64,000 nucleotides of DNA from Nocardioides cavernae (GTDB lineage: Bacteria > Actinomycetota > Actinomycetes > Propionibacteriales > Nocardioidaceae): assembly GCF_016907475.1 (NCBI RefSeq), contig NZ_JAFBCA010000001.1, forward strand, positions 1,426,001 to 1,490,000, written 5' to 3'. A program made the position numbers and the translations under genes. The notes below the pieces were generated by a model. The model was given only the letters and a program-made list of their open reading frames with translations, did not search any database and had not been told where the DNA came from. This document shows, in pieces, positions 1-8,434 of the stretch; position 1 is the first letter of the stretch, and each line of letters begins with the position of its first letter.

Positions 1-1829
1 AATCGCGACAGCTCTGCCTGGTCGTCATAGATCGGCCGCGCAGCTGCGTGACCGAGCCAATCTTCGATAGATGACACGGCGAAAGTGTTCGAGTTGGCCA
101 GAAGGTGTCGGTAGGCATCGACTACGTCCTGCGCAGGAGGAAGCGAGCGTATGTCGTGAGTCTGGCCATCTGTGCGCGCAAGCGGTGCACTGATGATGCC
201 GCAACCTTGGGACATCAACCTGCGATAAACACCGTCGATGCCATCTGTACCGCCGTGAGCAGTTCGCCACAGCACTGAAAATGCTGTGGATGCCTTGATT
301 ACTACTTCCAGCTGCGCAACGGATGCAGCCGTCGGGTCCATGACCCATCGGGAGTAGTAGCGCGACAGCGGCGCTAGGACGATTGTGTGGTTCAGTTTCG
401 CTAGAAAGCGCAACGAGAAGAGCGATTCTTCGCCAAGCGATCCCTCAACTCCGGTCGCCCCGCGCGCAAGTTCCAATCGTTGCCATAGGTGGAAGTAGCA
501 GAGGGCGCAATCGGCAAGTTGCCTCGTCATCGCTCTGCGCTGTGCATCGTTCTCCGCTGTCCGATAGAGCCTCGTAAGCTCTCGACGCTGCTCATTGTGT
601 TTGCTCGCAACCTTCACGCCGGCGTCAGCGAGTATGAAGCTGGTCATTAGTCGTTCGGTCTGGCGTTGCACATTGCCTTCGTCGGCGCTGAGGAGTCGGC
701 TCGTCAGCGCAATATGCTCAAAGCTGTCAGACGATGCGTAGTCCTCAAATCCCTCCGCCTGTACCACAAGCGGGACGAATGTCTCGAAAGCCGTGAGAGG
801 CTCGCCCGTCGTATTCAAGGAATCGAACAAATCGAATGCGTAGGACTCGTCTTTTGCATTGATTTGAGTTACTGCGACGCGCTCTAGAAGGAAGCGCGCA
901 AAAAGCAATAGTCTGAGTGCGTGCGCAACGTCCTCGTTGGTAGAGGCGAGTGCACGCAGTGCGGGCGCGGTATCTGACGATGTCTTAAAGAGCGACTTCA
1001 GGACGGCAGAACCGCTTCCGAGAACGCTTTGCAGGTCTATGCTGTCAGCGAGGTCGCCTTCTGATCCCTTCGCGATGTCCCGCGTCATCCTGCGCAGTTG
1101 TTGGTATCGCAGATGTAGGTAGTCGAAGTCGGCGGGGGAGCTTCCAGTTGATTCGGGTTTGATTTCTAGCGCGGGTCGTTCTGGTGTGTAAAGCACGCCA
1201 TCAGTGTGCACCAGGTAGCCGTGAATGAGATTGGCTATCGGGGACAGGTAGCGAGCTGTGGACGCGCGATTTCCCCATAGATCCGTGATCCCCCGTGTAA
1301 TCTTCGGGAGCTTTTTGAAGGCTTCATCCCCATAGTTTTTTTGATCGCTGAGGCAAAGGAAGAGCTGTCCGCGCACCTCGGAAATGTGCTCGTCGAACCA
1401 CTCCGCCTCTTCCGAGGGTATTGACCTCGACGTGCTCAGTTTGTCATGCACGTTTCCCAATTGTTCATGTAACGCGATGGCAAGCATCACGATCGTAGTG
1501 AGCCGCTGCTGTCCATCAATTATTTGCCGGGCGTCCGACGGTGCCGTGGGATGTTCGTCACCCGCACCACTAACGGTGATGATCGCTCCAACAAACGCAA
1601 CTGCAGAAGGGTCCTTTACCAGTCTGTCCAGTCCGGCAATAAGGTCCTCGCAAAGTCTGCGCATATCCGCCGGCATCCATCTATAGGGCCGCTGATAGGA
1701 GGGAATGCTGAACCCACCGACGAGATCCGAAAGGAGTTGACGGACAGAGGCGGAGGTGGGTTTGAAGAGCGCGTCGACGTCTGTTGTAGTCACAAGGACC
1801 TTCCGGTTGGCTGTGCGCGATCCTGCCAT
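1..1829 (-). CDS. DUF262 (GmrS-type) protein, 3' end outside window
   Basis: The reading frame is open on the minus strand from an ATG at 1829 to the left edge (609 codons), so only the N-terminal part is present. IPSYQRPYRW at residues 42-51, IDGQQRL at 104-110 and a later FDLFDSLNTTG are hallmark motifs of DUF262, the ParB-like N-terminal domain of GmrSD type IV restriction enzymes and BrxU-like proteins, which binds NTP and metal. In that family a DUF1524 HNH nuclease domain usually follows; it would lie beyond the edge and cannot be confirmed. An in-frame TAG 18 codons upstream supports the start, though no clear ribosome binding site is seen. The gene is visibly richer in A+T than its neighbours (for example an AT-rich stretch near 1335), suggesting transfer. 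Probable role: NTP-dependent anti-phage factor. Confidence 0.85.
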   Translation of the reverse strand, partial: MAGSRTANRKVLVTTTDVDALFKPTSASVRQLLSDLVGGFSIPSYQRPYRWMPADMRRLCEDLIAGLDRLVKDPSAVAFVGAIITVSGAGDEHPTAPSDARQIIDGQQRLTTIVMLAIALHEQLGNVHDKLSTSRSIPSEEAEWFDEHISEVRGQLFLCLSDQKNYGDEAFKKLPKITRGITDLWGNRASTARYLSPIANLIHGYLVHTDGVLYTPERPALEIKPESTGSSPADFDYLHLRYQQLRRMTRDIAKGSEGDLADSIDLQSVLGSGSAVLKSLFKTSSDTAPALRALASTNEDVAHALRLLLFARFLLERVAVTQINAKDESYAFDLFDSLNTTGEPLTAFETFVPLVVQAEGFEDYASSDSFEHIALTSRLLSADEGNVQRQTERLMTSFILADAGVKVASKHNEQRRELTRLYRTAENDAQRRAMTRQLADCALCYFHLWQRLELARGATGVEGSLGEESLFSLRFLAKLNHTIVLAPLSRYYSRWVMDPTAASVAQLEVVIKASTAFSVLWRTAHGGTDGIDGVYRRLMSQGCGIISAPLARTDGQTHDIRSLPPAQDVVDAYRHLLANSNTFAVSSIEDWLGHAAARPIYDDQAELSR

Positions 1830-2178
1830 CTGGAGCTGTCTGATGCGGGCGAATGCTTCATCGCATCCACGTATCGGCTCCTAGTGGGGTAGGTGCGAGG
1901 TGTACCTGGTTTCTTGCGGCAGCGCACAGCGGATGCCGGGCGCTCTGCCAGCTTGGCGAGTACGGCGTCAACCGCAACTCGATCAAACCCCAACTCCGGC
2001 AGAGCCAGCAGAGTGACCACGAGACCGTTGCTATCAATTTGGTTGACACCGCCAAGAACCGCATTCCCCGCTGGAGGCTCGCGCGTGACTGATGGCGCAT
2101 AGGGGCGCCGATCCAACGAGCTCGGAGAACGCAGCGGAACCTCCCGCTGAGGCGCGGGCGTAGGCATACCCTCGGACC
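1830..2178. other. Intergenic stretch between divergent defence genes
   Basis: This 349-base stretch separates the minus-strand DUF262 gene from the plus-strand sensor operon. No convincing gene was recognised. A minus-strand reading frame from ATG 2167 to 1790 (125 aa) crosses it and overlaps the start of the DUF262 gene. Its middle, around VVTLLALPELGFDRVAVDAV, looks protein-like but its ends are arginine/proline/serine rich. It could be a decayed or unrecognised small gene. The right end holds the operon promoter. Confidence 0.4.
2167..2178 (+). promoter_or_regulatory. Leaderless -10 element of the defence operon
   Basis: TACCCT at 2167-2172 is followed by exactly six bases and then the GTG start at 2179. 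This is the TANNNT-N6-start layout of actinobacterial leaderless promoters, and it decides the start codon, since no Shine-Dalgarno sequence precedes it. No clear -35 was recognised. Confidence 0.55.
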
Positions 2179-3045
2179 GTGTCTCTCCAGGACTTGACCT
2201 CGACCGAAGCCGTGCTCGCAGCCATAGAGGAGTGCGACAAGCTGGGCCGCGATGCCTTCCTCGACCGCTACGGGTTCGGCGAGGCCCGTACGTACTTCCT
2301 CGAGTACGGCGGACGCCGCTACGACAGCAAGGCGATCGCTGGAGTGGCCTACGGCAAGCAGCACGCTCGACCGCTTAGGTCTGAAGAGTTCAGCGGGGGG
2401 CATGACACCGTGGCGCGCAAGCTCACTGGACTCGGGTTCTACGTGACCCAACCCGATCGACGCTGGACCACACCGATCGGCGCGGTGATGACGAAGGCGG
2501 AGATCACGAGCCTGTATGGGGGCAGCATCTATGGAGGCATCGAGCCTTCCAACACGTCTCCCAACGTCATGCTGTACACGGACCCGAGTGAAGGTGTTTC
2601 TCATGGGTACAAGTTCGACGAGTGGGCGGTCGGCGAGCCGGGCGTTTTCTACTACACGGGTGAGGGACGGTTCGGCGACCAGGAGCTGACCCACGGAAAC
2701 CGTGCGATCCTCGAGCACGACGATTCGGGACGCGTACTCCGCCTGTGGGCCGCGGTGGATGGCAAGCAGCAGCCAGGTGGAAAGCTCCACCGGTACGTCG
2801 GGGCCTTCGCTGTCGACCCGGAGGCGCCGTACGTGCGCGAGGACGCGCCCGACACTGCTGGAGACCTTCGAAAGGTCCTGGTCTTCCGCCTCTTGGCGGC
2901 CGAGGTACTTGGCTACCCGCAACGTCCCGTCGCGCAGCCGTCGTTGGTAAGGGCGTCTGCAAGCTCAACGAAGCCCATCGAGCTATGCGACGTTCACTTC
3001 CTTCAGAAGTCTGTGACGGGCGTCTGCCCCATGTGTGACGAGTGA
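2179..3045 (+). CDS. ScoMcrA-like head plus SRA-type domain, no HNH
   Basis: 288 aa from a GTG start with a leaderless promoter. Residues 1-95 match the N-terminal head domain of ScoMcrA (key motif YDSKAI, 48-53; FSGG, 71-74). Residues about 105-240 resemble its SRA/SBD-type module for modified DNA (SNTSPNVMLYTDP at 124-136; YTGEGRFGDQ at 159-168). ScoMcrA of Streptomyces cuts 5-methylcytosine- or phosphorothioate-modified DNA with an HNH domain; no HNH domain is present here. Instead the protein ends in a short Cys2-His-Cys tail (C270, H273, C283, C286), probably a small zinc site. Inference: a sensor of modified DNA that hands cleavage to a partner. It overlaps the next gene by 11 bases, so the two are probably translationally coupled. 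Good confidence in domains, low in mechanism. Confidence 0.8.
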   Translation: MSLQDLTSTEAVLAAIEECDKLGRDAFLDRYGFGEARTYFLEYGGRRYDSKAIAGVAYGKQHARPLRSEEFSGGHDTVARKLTGLGFYVTQPDRRWTTPIGAVMTKAEITSLYGGSIYGGIEPSNTSPNVMLYTDPSEGVSHGYKFDEWAVGEPGVFYYTGEGRFGDQELTHGNRAILEHDDSGRVLRLWAAVDGKQQPGGKLHRYVGAFAVDPEAPYVREDAPDTAGDLRKVLVFRLLAAEVLGYPQRPVAQPSLVRASASSTKPIELCDVHFLQKSVTGVCPMCDE

Positions 3046-3766
3046 TCAGGTGGAGCCCATCTTCGACGGACGCCTGACCCTCAAGGTCGCCGACACCGTC
3101 CGCGGGACTTGGGCCTTGCCCAAGTGGGAGAACGTGTCCGTCGGCCGGCTCCCTGCGGCCGGGCTTCACATCCGCGAGTCCTGGGTGCCAATTCGCCTGT
3201 GCCGGTTCATGCCGTACGAGCTTGGCTGGCTGGTGCAGGTCGGACGAGCTCGCGTCGAGGTGCGGAACAAGTACTTGGGCAGGGTGGTCTTCCCGGCGCG
3301 GTCAGTCGTGGCGCTGCAACCCGGTCGTACTGGCCTCCACTTCCCGGAGCTCGACGACTTCTGTGGGCTGGGGGTAGTGATCGGTGCGGGACAGGCGGAG
3401 GGTCTTCCTGTGCTCCAGGACGGCGCTGATCTCGACGTCGAGCCGAGGCGACGTACGCAGTACGCCGGGGAGAGGATCGACATGCCGGGCTCGCACAGGC
3501 TGATCCTTGCCGTTGCGTTCCGGCACTTGATGGTCCGAGATCAAGCGCCTCCAGCCAACGTCGCACTCGCGGCCGCTCAGCGACTGGGCAAGAGTGAGCA
3601 GGCGGTCAAGAACGTGATGGTGAGCGTCCGCAAGAAGGTCAACGCCGAGCGGTGGCTGAACCTGCAGACCACGGACCAGCTCGGCCACTACCTGGTGCGA
3701 CTGACGCGCAACGTCACATGGGACGACCTGCCGCCGCAGCTCCGCGACGTGGGATTGCCCGGGTAA
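3035..3766 (+). CDS. FHA-like N-terminus with C-terminal helix-turn-helix
   Basis: 243 aa, GTG start inside the 3' end of the sensor gene. Residues about 25-115 form a beta-rich region with VGRLP...GLHI, a VEVRNKYLG turn and a late FPELDDF, reminiscent of FHA-like domains in actinobacterial regulators. Residues about 155-240 look like a winged helix-turn-helix: AAQRLGKSEQAVKNVMVSV (a likely recognition-helix region) followed by a helix ending in WDDLPP. FHA domains bind phosphothreonine, so a phospho-dependent regulator or scaffold is possible; the FHA assignment is from general pattern only. Position directly after the sensor suggests it controls or signals for this operon. A 70-base gap then precedes the ARPP gene. 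Confidence 0.55.
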   Translation: MTSDQVEPIFDGRLTLKVADTVRGTWALPKWENVSVGRLPAAGLHIRESWVPIRLCRFMPYELGWLVQVGRARVEVRNKYLGRVVFPARSVVALQPGRTGLHFPELDDFCGLGVVIGAGQAEGLPVLQDGADLDVEPRRRTQYAGERIDMPGSHRLILAVAFRHLMVRDQAPPANVALAAAQRLGKSEQAVKNVMVSVRKKVNAERWLNLQTTDQLGHYLVRLTRNVTWDDLPPQLRDVGLPG

Positions 3767-3836
3767 CCCCGTTCTGTCGGCCTGCTTCTGCATCCTCTTC
3801 GGTGTCGGCCCGCGTGGGGCCGGGAGGAGAGAGAAA

Positions 3837-4712
3837 ATGATGGATCTGCACGTGGGCCGCGGCACTACCCGCGGGGCGATGACGGTGTTCCCGCTGTGGA
3901 CCACCTCAGGCGGCGTCGGCCGGTACACGACGCTGGCCAAGCACCTGGATGTGAGCGAGGTGGACAGCGGTCCCGACGTGGGCACCTTGATGGTCGGCAA
4001 CCTGGGCAAGCGTCCGGCTCTGGTGCTGGAGGGGCAGCTGTTCGAGGGCGGGTGGCAGCACCGGATGTCGATGCGGTCGCTGATGGTGGGCGTGCACGAG
4101 CGGATCCCGGTCGAGGTCGCCTGCGTCGAGCAAGGTCGTTGGTCCGGGGAGCGACAGCAGCCGTCGCGGGGACGCCGTGCGACGCCGTACGTCAGGGACG
4201 CCGCTCGCGGGGGTGGCGACGTCCAGGGCGAGGTGTGGAACCGCGTCGCACGGCACACGAACGGCACCCCCAACCTCACCGGGTCGCTCGTGGAGCACCT
4301 CGACAGGGCCGCGGGCGGCCTCACCGTCTGGTCGGACCTGCGACCGTTGCCGGGGCAGTCCGGTGTGCTGATCGGCATCGGGGGCCAGCCGTACGTAGCC
4401 GAGGTCTTCGATTCGCCGCAGACGTTGCGCCGGCAGTTCGCCGCAATCGTCGAGGCGGCCGCCCTCGACGCGCAATGGGCACCGGGCGTCGAGACGCCCG
4501 GTCGGCGGGCACGCCGATTCGCCGAGCGCTGTGGGGCGCTGCGCACCGAGCTCGTGGGACCCGCCGGGATCGGCGAGGAGGTGCGAGGTCGCTCGGCGTA
4601 CGTCGACGCGACCAGCCTGACGTGGGAGGGACGCGACGTCCACACCCGCCTGTCCAACGTGCGCCACCCGATGCTGGTAGCGGGATGTCAGGGGGAGTCA
4701 CGACTACGGTGA
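3837..4712 (+). CDS. ARPP-1 domain protein (ARG/phosphatase-associated)
   Basis: 291 aa; a purine-rich GGGAGGAGAG site precedes tandem ATGs at 3837/3840. The segment at residues 48-102 (VGTLMVGNLGKRPALVL, then GQLFEGGWQHRMS, ending CVEQGRW at 96-102) matches ARPP-1, the 'ARG and Rhodanese-Phosphatase-superfamily-associated Protein' domain, named because it sits beside exactly the two enzymes fused in the next-but-one gene. The biochemical role of ARPP-1 is not known to me; a binding or adaptor role is inferred. A small GC-rich inverted repeat (CGGCCC/GGGCCG, about 3807-3825) lies just upstream and may attenuate transcription. Its stop overlaps the GTG of the next small gene by four bases. Confidence 0.8.
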   Translation: MMDLHVGRGTTRGAMTVFPLWTTSGGVGRYTTLAKHLDVSEVDSGPDVGTLMVGNLGKRPALVLEGQLFEGGWQHRMSMRSLMVGVHERIPVEVACVEQGRWSGERQQPSRGRRATPYVRDAARGGGDVQGEVWNRVARHTNGTPNLTGSLVEHLDRAAGGLTVWSDLRPLPGQSGVLIGIGGQPYVAEVFDSPQTLRRQFAAIVEAAALDAQWAPGVETPGRRARRFAERCGALRTELVGPAGIGEEVRGRSAYVDATSLTWEGRDVHTRLSNVRHPMLVAGCQGESRLR

Positions 4713-4858
4713 ACGAGCTGAGTCAGGTGCGTGACGGCCTGGTCTCGGTCGAGGACGCTGCGCCAGAGATCGCGCGCCTCGTCGCGGCGGCCGGCCCTCA
4801 CAATGCGGCCGAGGTGGAGGGGCTGAGGCGGGCATCCCTCCTGGGAGGTGCGCAATGA
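4709..4858 (+). CDS. 49-aa interlocked small protein
   Basis: A 50-codon frame begins at GTG 4709, overlapping the ARPP stop as GTGA, and ends at TGA 4856-4858, overlapping the next ATG as ATGA. It fills the gap between the two genes exactly. The product is predicted to be helical and acidic-to-neutral (it begins with an EL-SQVRDGL pattern, has a VSVEDAAPEIARLVAAA helix and ends LLGGAQ). No family is recognised. Overlaps at both ends are the usual mark of a translated actinobacterial gene, so a real product is likely. It may be a small subunit or adaptor of the ARPP/ARG complex, or merely a coupling peptide; function is unknown. Confidence 0.6.
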   Translation: MNELSQVRDGLVSVEDAAPEIARLVAAAGPHNAAEVEGLRRASLLGGAQ

Positions 4859-6336
4859 GACTCGACAATGCCCAGCTCGACCGCGCGGTCGGTGCGCTCC
4901 TGGGCTCCGCGGTGGGCGACGCGTTGGGGGCCGGCTACGAGTTCGGGTCGGCGCCGTACGGCGGGTGGCCCGCGATGATCGGTGGTGGCCTCGGCGGCTT
5001 CGCTCCTGGCGAGTGGACGGACGACACCGCCCAGGCCGTCGCGATCGCTCGGGTCGCGGCGACGGGAGCGGACCTGCGGTCCGAGGAGGCCCTCGACGCG
5101 ATCGCAGCCGGCTTCGCCGAATGGTACGCCGGCGGGCCGGACGACGTGGGCGTCCAGACCGGCACCGTGCTGCGCCGCGCCGGCCGCGACGCCACGGGGC
5201 GCACGATGTCCGACGCGGCCAGGTTCGTCCACGCTCAGCTCGGTGGACGGTCGGCGGGAAACGGGTCGCTGATGCGGACTGTCACGGTCGCGCTGGCACA
5301 CCTCGATGACCCCGTGGCGCTCGTCGCCGCGGCGAATGCGGTCAGCGCACTGACCCACCACGACCCGATCGCCGGGGAAGGTGCTGCACTCTGGTGTCTG
5401 GCGATCCGGCACGCCGTGCTGGACGGGCGGTTCCCCGACGCCAGCGACGTCCTGCCCATGCTCGGCGACACTGTCCACGACTGGGCTGCTGTGCTCGCCG
5501 AAGCCGACGCGAAGGAGCCGGGCCACTTCCACCAGAACGGATGGGTCGTCGGCGCTCTGCAAGCCGCCTGGTCGGCGATCCGGCACACGCCCGAGCCGCA
5601 GGACATGCCGTGCCGACACCTACAGGAGGGGCTCGCCACAGCGATCGGGATCGGCAACGACACCGACACGGTGGCCGCGATCGCAGGGGCGCTGCTCGGG
5701 GCACGCTGGGGAGCGAGCGCCGTACCCCAGGAGTGGCAGGCGCCGCTCCACGGATGGGGCGTCGACCAAGGTGCCGTCTCGCTGGTCGCCCTGGCGACCA
5801 CCACGGTCCAGGGCGGTCGCACGCGCGGCCGCGACGACTGGCCGCTCTGCGAGCGCATGGACTACCGCGGCTACGGAGGCGAGTCGACGTATGTCACGCA
5901 CCCGCTGGTGGACGGTGTCTGGATTGGCGGCGCGCTGCCGCTCGACGACCTGCCCGAGGACATCGACGCGGTGGTCAGCCTGTGTCGTGTGGGGACCAGG
6001 CAGGTCCCCGACCATGTCGCAAGTCACGCCGTACGTCTCCTGGACACAGTCGCGGAGGACAACCCCAACGTCGCCTTCGTCATCGACGACGCCGCAAGGA
6101 CCGTGCTGCGGCTGAGGAACGAGGGCAAGCGGGTGTTCCTGCACTGCGTTGCGGCCCACAGTCGTACGCCGACCGTGGCCGCGCGCATCGCGATGCTCGA
6201 CGGCCACTCGCTCGAGGAGTCCGTGACCGCCGTGGTAGCGGCCCTGCCTGCGGCGAGGCCCCGGGCGTTCCTCATCGACGCGCTCAGAACCTTGGACAGG
6301 AACGATCGCGCGGCGGCCGAAGGCGACTCGAGATGA
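4855..6336 (+). CDS. ADP-ribosylglycohydrolase fused to Cys-phosphatase
   Basis: 493 aa. Residues 1 to about 310 form an ADP-ribosylglycohydrolase (DraG/ARH) domain: GALLGSAVGDALGAGYE near the N-terminus, the first metal site WTDDT (54-58) and the second GNDTDT (267-272), so the two-Mg active site looks intact. Residues about 340-480 form a dual-specificity/rhodanese-like phosphatase with the signature HCVAAHSRT (430-438); Cys431 and Arg437 give a proper CX5R loop. Family knowledge: such enzymes remove ADP-ribose from proteins or nucleic acid, and the phosphatase could act on phosphorylated ADP-ribose or a phosphoprotein. The fusion plus ARPP-1 is a recognised association. Starts at ATGA with the preceding small gene. 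High confidence in domains; the substrate is unknown. Confidence 0.93.
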   Translation: MRLDNAQLDRAVGALLGSAVGDALGAGYEFGSAPYGGWPAMIGGGLGGFAPGEWTDDTAQAVAIARVAATGADLRSEEALDAIAAGFAEWYAGGPDDVGVQTGTVLRRAGRDATGRTMSDAARFVHAQLGGRSAGNGSLMRTVTVALAHLDDPVALVAAANAVSALTHHDPIAGEGAALWCLAIRHAVLDGRFPDASDVLPMLGDTVHDWAAVLAEADAKEPGHFHQNGWVVGALQAAWSAIRHTPEPQDMPCRHLQEGLATAIGIGNDTDTVAAIAGALLGARWGASAVPQEWQAPLHGWGVDQGAVSLVALATTTVQGGRTRGRDDWPLCERMDYRGYGGESTYVTHPLVDGVWIGGALPLDDLPEDIDAVVSLCRVGTRQVPDHVASHAVRLLDTVAEDNPNVAFVIDDAARTVLRLRNEGKRVFLHCVAAHSRTPTVAARIAMLDGHSLEESVTAVVAALPAARPRAFLIDALRTLDRNDRAAAEGDSR

Positions 6337-6436
6337 GATTGCGCCACAGATTTCATCAATCCGTCACCGTGAGCCGGACTGACCGGTCACGCTTTGCGAA
6401 AGCGCCGGCGAGTGATGACGACACAGGGGAAACACC

Positions 6437-8434
6437 GTGAGCAAGACCAGTGCCTTCGACGTGCGATACGACCGGCGCCTGTCGGAAGGGTTCTTGGCGC
6501 ATCTGCTGCCGGGGGGCGTGCTCGCCTCCCTGGCGGTCTATGCCAAGAGCGCCTTGTTTCCGCTCGACCTCCGCTTCCGCAGGGACGTGAAGACGCAGGC
6601 CGAACACGTGTCGCTCTACGTGGGACTGACGTCGGTCCTTGATGTCCACCACGCCAAGTCCGGCAAGCTGAGGCTCAAGGTCCACCAGACGCACCAGCAG
6701 AACGGCAAGTTCGACCCGGGCTGGAGCGCCCTGAGGACGCCTGACGAGCTGGCCGCGATCTGGCCGGACGTCGAGCTCTACCTCGATCGGGTCATCCCCA
6801 TGGCTGCGCGGTCCCACGGCACGAAGGAGGGTGCAGTCCAGGCCGCAGTCGCCGCCCACCGGTCGCGTGAGCGGATCGTCCTGGATCGCGAGGTCACTCC
6901 TTCGTTCCGAGACGCGGCGTTCAAGAAGCAGTTCATGGAGGAGTGCCAGCGCCCGATCCTGGAAGCGCTCGCGAAAGCGGACCTGGGGTTCGGCGGGGTG
7001 CCTGCGAAGCTCGGCAACGAGTGCGATGCCCTCGCGATCGACCACGCCGGGCGAGTCCTGGCAGTCGAGGTCAAGCCGCTCGCGGTCGGCAGCATCGCCT
7101 GGGTCGCGGCTCAGGCGGTCATGTACGCCCGCATCCTGCAGCGGTGGATCGACCTCGACGACACGGGCGCCGACGGACCCGCCCACGTCCTGCGGGGCAT
7201 GCTGGCCCAGCGCCACGCGGTGCGGTTGGCGCCTCCGCTCGAGGTCGCACTCCCTGACCAGCTGCGGGTGACCCCTGTCGTGGCCTTGCAGCGAGGCGCC
7301 TCGCCGGAGATGGTGCGCCGCATGCTGAAGGTGCGCGACGTCCTCAGCGCGGCCGACATGGGCGTCGAGCCGGTGGAGATCTACGAGGTGAACCTGATCG
7401 GCGAGTGGATCCCGCTCGACGAGTCCCGACTCCCTGACGGCCGACCGGTCGCTCGGCGCAACTATGCGCGCGAGTCGAACGAGCGGGCGGTCCACTGGAA
7501 GCACAACACGTCTGCGCTGCCTGACGAGGCGCGGGGACCAGGCGCGGTCCGTGGGTGGGGAGGGACGTACGACGTGGACTACGCCCTGCCGGAGGCGTAC
7601 GCCAGCCACAACCTGCTGCCGGAGGTGAGGGACATGGCCCTCGAGCTGTTCGAGAAGCACGAGATCGCCTGGCACCAGTCCATCCACGGAGGGCCGACCA
7701 ACCACCTGCGGTCGTCGCAGGTCCAGTGCGTCAACGCGCTCGGTCAGATGATGGCGGACCCGGATCGGATCAGGACGGCCTTCGGCCGCGTGCTCGAAAT
7801 CGGCGAGGTTCGTGACTTCGGCGAGATCGACCCGGCTGAAAAGGGTAGATGCCTCACCTTCGAGTTCGTCGGACTGCATGACTACTTCGGGGAGGGCAAG
7901 GCGGGCGTACTGACGCGCGGCTCGCAGTCGACGAGTGTCGACGCTGCGTTCGCGTATGTCGACGGCAACGGCCGCGACGCGCTCGCTCTTGTCGAGTGGA
8001 AGTTCACCGAGACCTACCCGACGGCCGACGGCGGTGCAGACCGCAAGAAGGCCACCCGCTCGAGTCGCTACACCAGAGCCTTGCAGAGCGAGGACGGTCC
8101 GATCGCCGTTGACGGCGTCGAGCTGACCGATCTCTTCCACGAGCCCATCTACCAGCTCGTGCGGCAACAGCTTCTCGCTCGGGAGATGGAGCGCGACGTC
8201 AGGGTCAAGGCGGACGTCGTCACGGTCGTGCACGTGCTCTCTCCGGAGAATGCGGCGTACCAGCGGTCCTACGTCTCGCCGTCTCTTCGGGGTCGTGGGG
8301 CAACCGTCAGCGAAGTCTGGCAGTCCTTGCTGCGGGTGCCCGGAAGGTTCGTGAGCCTCGACCCGGCCGTCTTCCTCGACCCGCACGTGACGAGCGAGGA
8401 GTACGTGCTCCGGTACGGAGGCATCGATGACTGA
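6437..8434 (+). CDS. Large protein with two PD-(D/E)XK nuclease cores
   Basis: 665 aa, GTG start after AGGGGAAA. Two restriction-endonuclease-like cores can be read. The first is D197 followed by E211-V-K213 within a hydrophobic strand (RVLAVEVKP). The second is D502 followed by E520-W-K522 in LVEWKFTETY, a form seen in PGN_0703-type putative restriction endonucleases. Helical linkers lie between. Two catalytic cores in one chain could give a double-strand cutter, or one may be a degenerate DNA-binding copy. No helicase or methylase motif is visible. The gene follows the ARG-phosphatase by 100 bases and overlaps the next gene by 8 bases, so it belongs to the same operon and is the best candidate effector. 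Confidence 0.75.
   Translation: MSKTSAFDVRYDRRLSEGFLAHLLPGGVLASLAVYAKSALFPLDLRFRRDVKTQAEHVSLYVGLTSVLDVHHAKSGKLRLKVHQTHQQNGKFDPGWSALRTPDELAAIWPDVELYLDRVIPMAARSHGTKEGAVQAAVAAHRSRERIVLDREVTPSFRDAAFKKQFMEECQRPILEALAKADLGFGGVPAKLGNECDALAIDHAGRVLAVEVKPLAVGSIAWVAAQAVMYARILQRWIDLDDTGADGPAHVLRGMLAQRHAVRLAPPLEVALPDQLRVTPVVALQRGASPEMVRRMLKVRDVLSAADMGVEPVEIYEVNLIGEWIPLDESRLPDGRPVARRNYARESNERAVHWKHNTSALPDEARGPGAVRGWGGTYDVDYALPEAYASHNLLPEVRDMALELFEKHEIAWHQSIHGGPTNHLRSSQVQCVNALGQMMADPDRIRTAFGRVLEIGEVRDFGEIDPAEKGRCLTFEFVGLHDYFGEGKAGVLTRGSQSTSVDAAFAYVDGNGRDALALVEWKFTETYPTADGGADRKKATRSSRYTRALQSEDGPIAVDGVELTDLFHEPIYQLVRQQLLAREMERDVRVKADVVTVVHVLSPENAAYQRSYVSPSLRGRGATVSEVWQSLLRVPGRFVSLDPAVFLDPHVTSEEYVLRYGGIDD

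Noticed and set aside
1858..2922. 354-codon minus-strand frame over the sensor gene
   Set aside because: The plus strand codes for the ScoMcrA-like domains; the antisense frame has no domain features.
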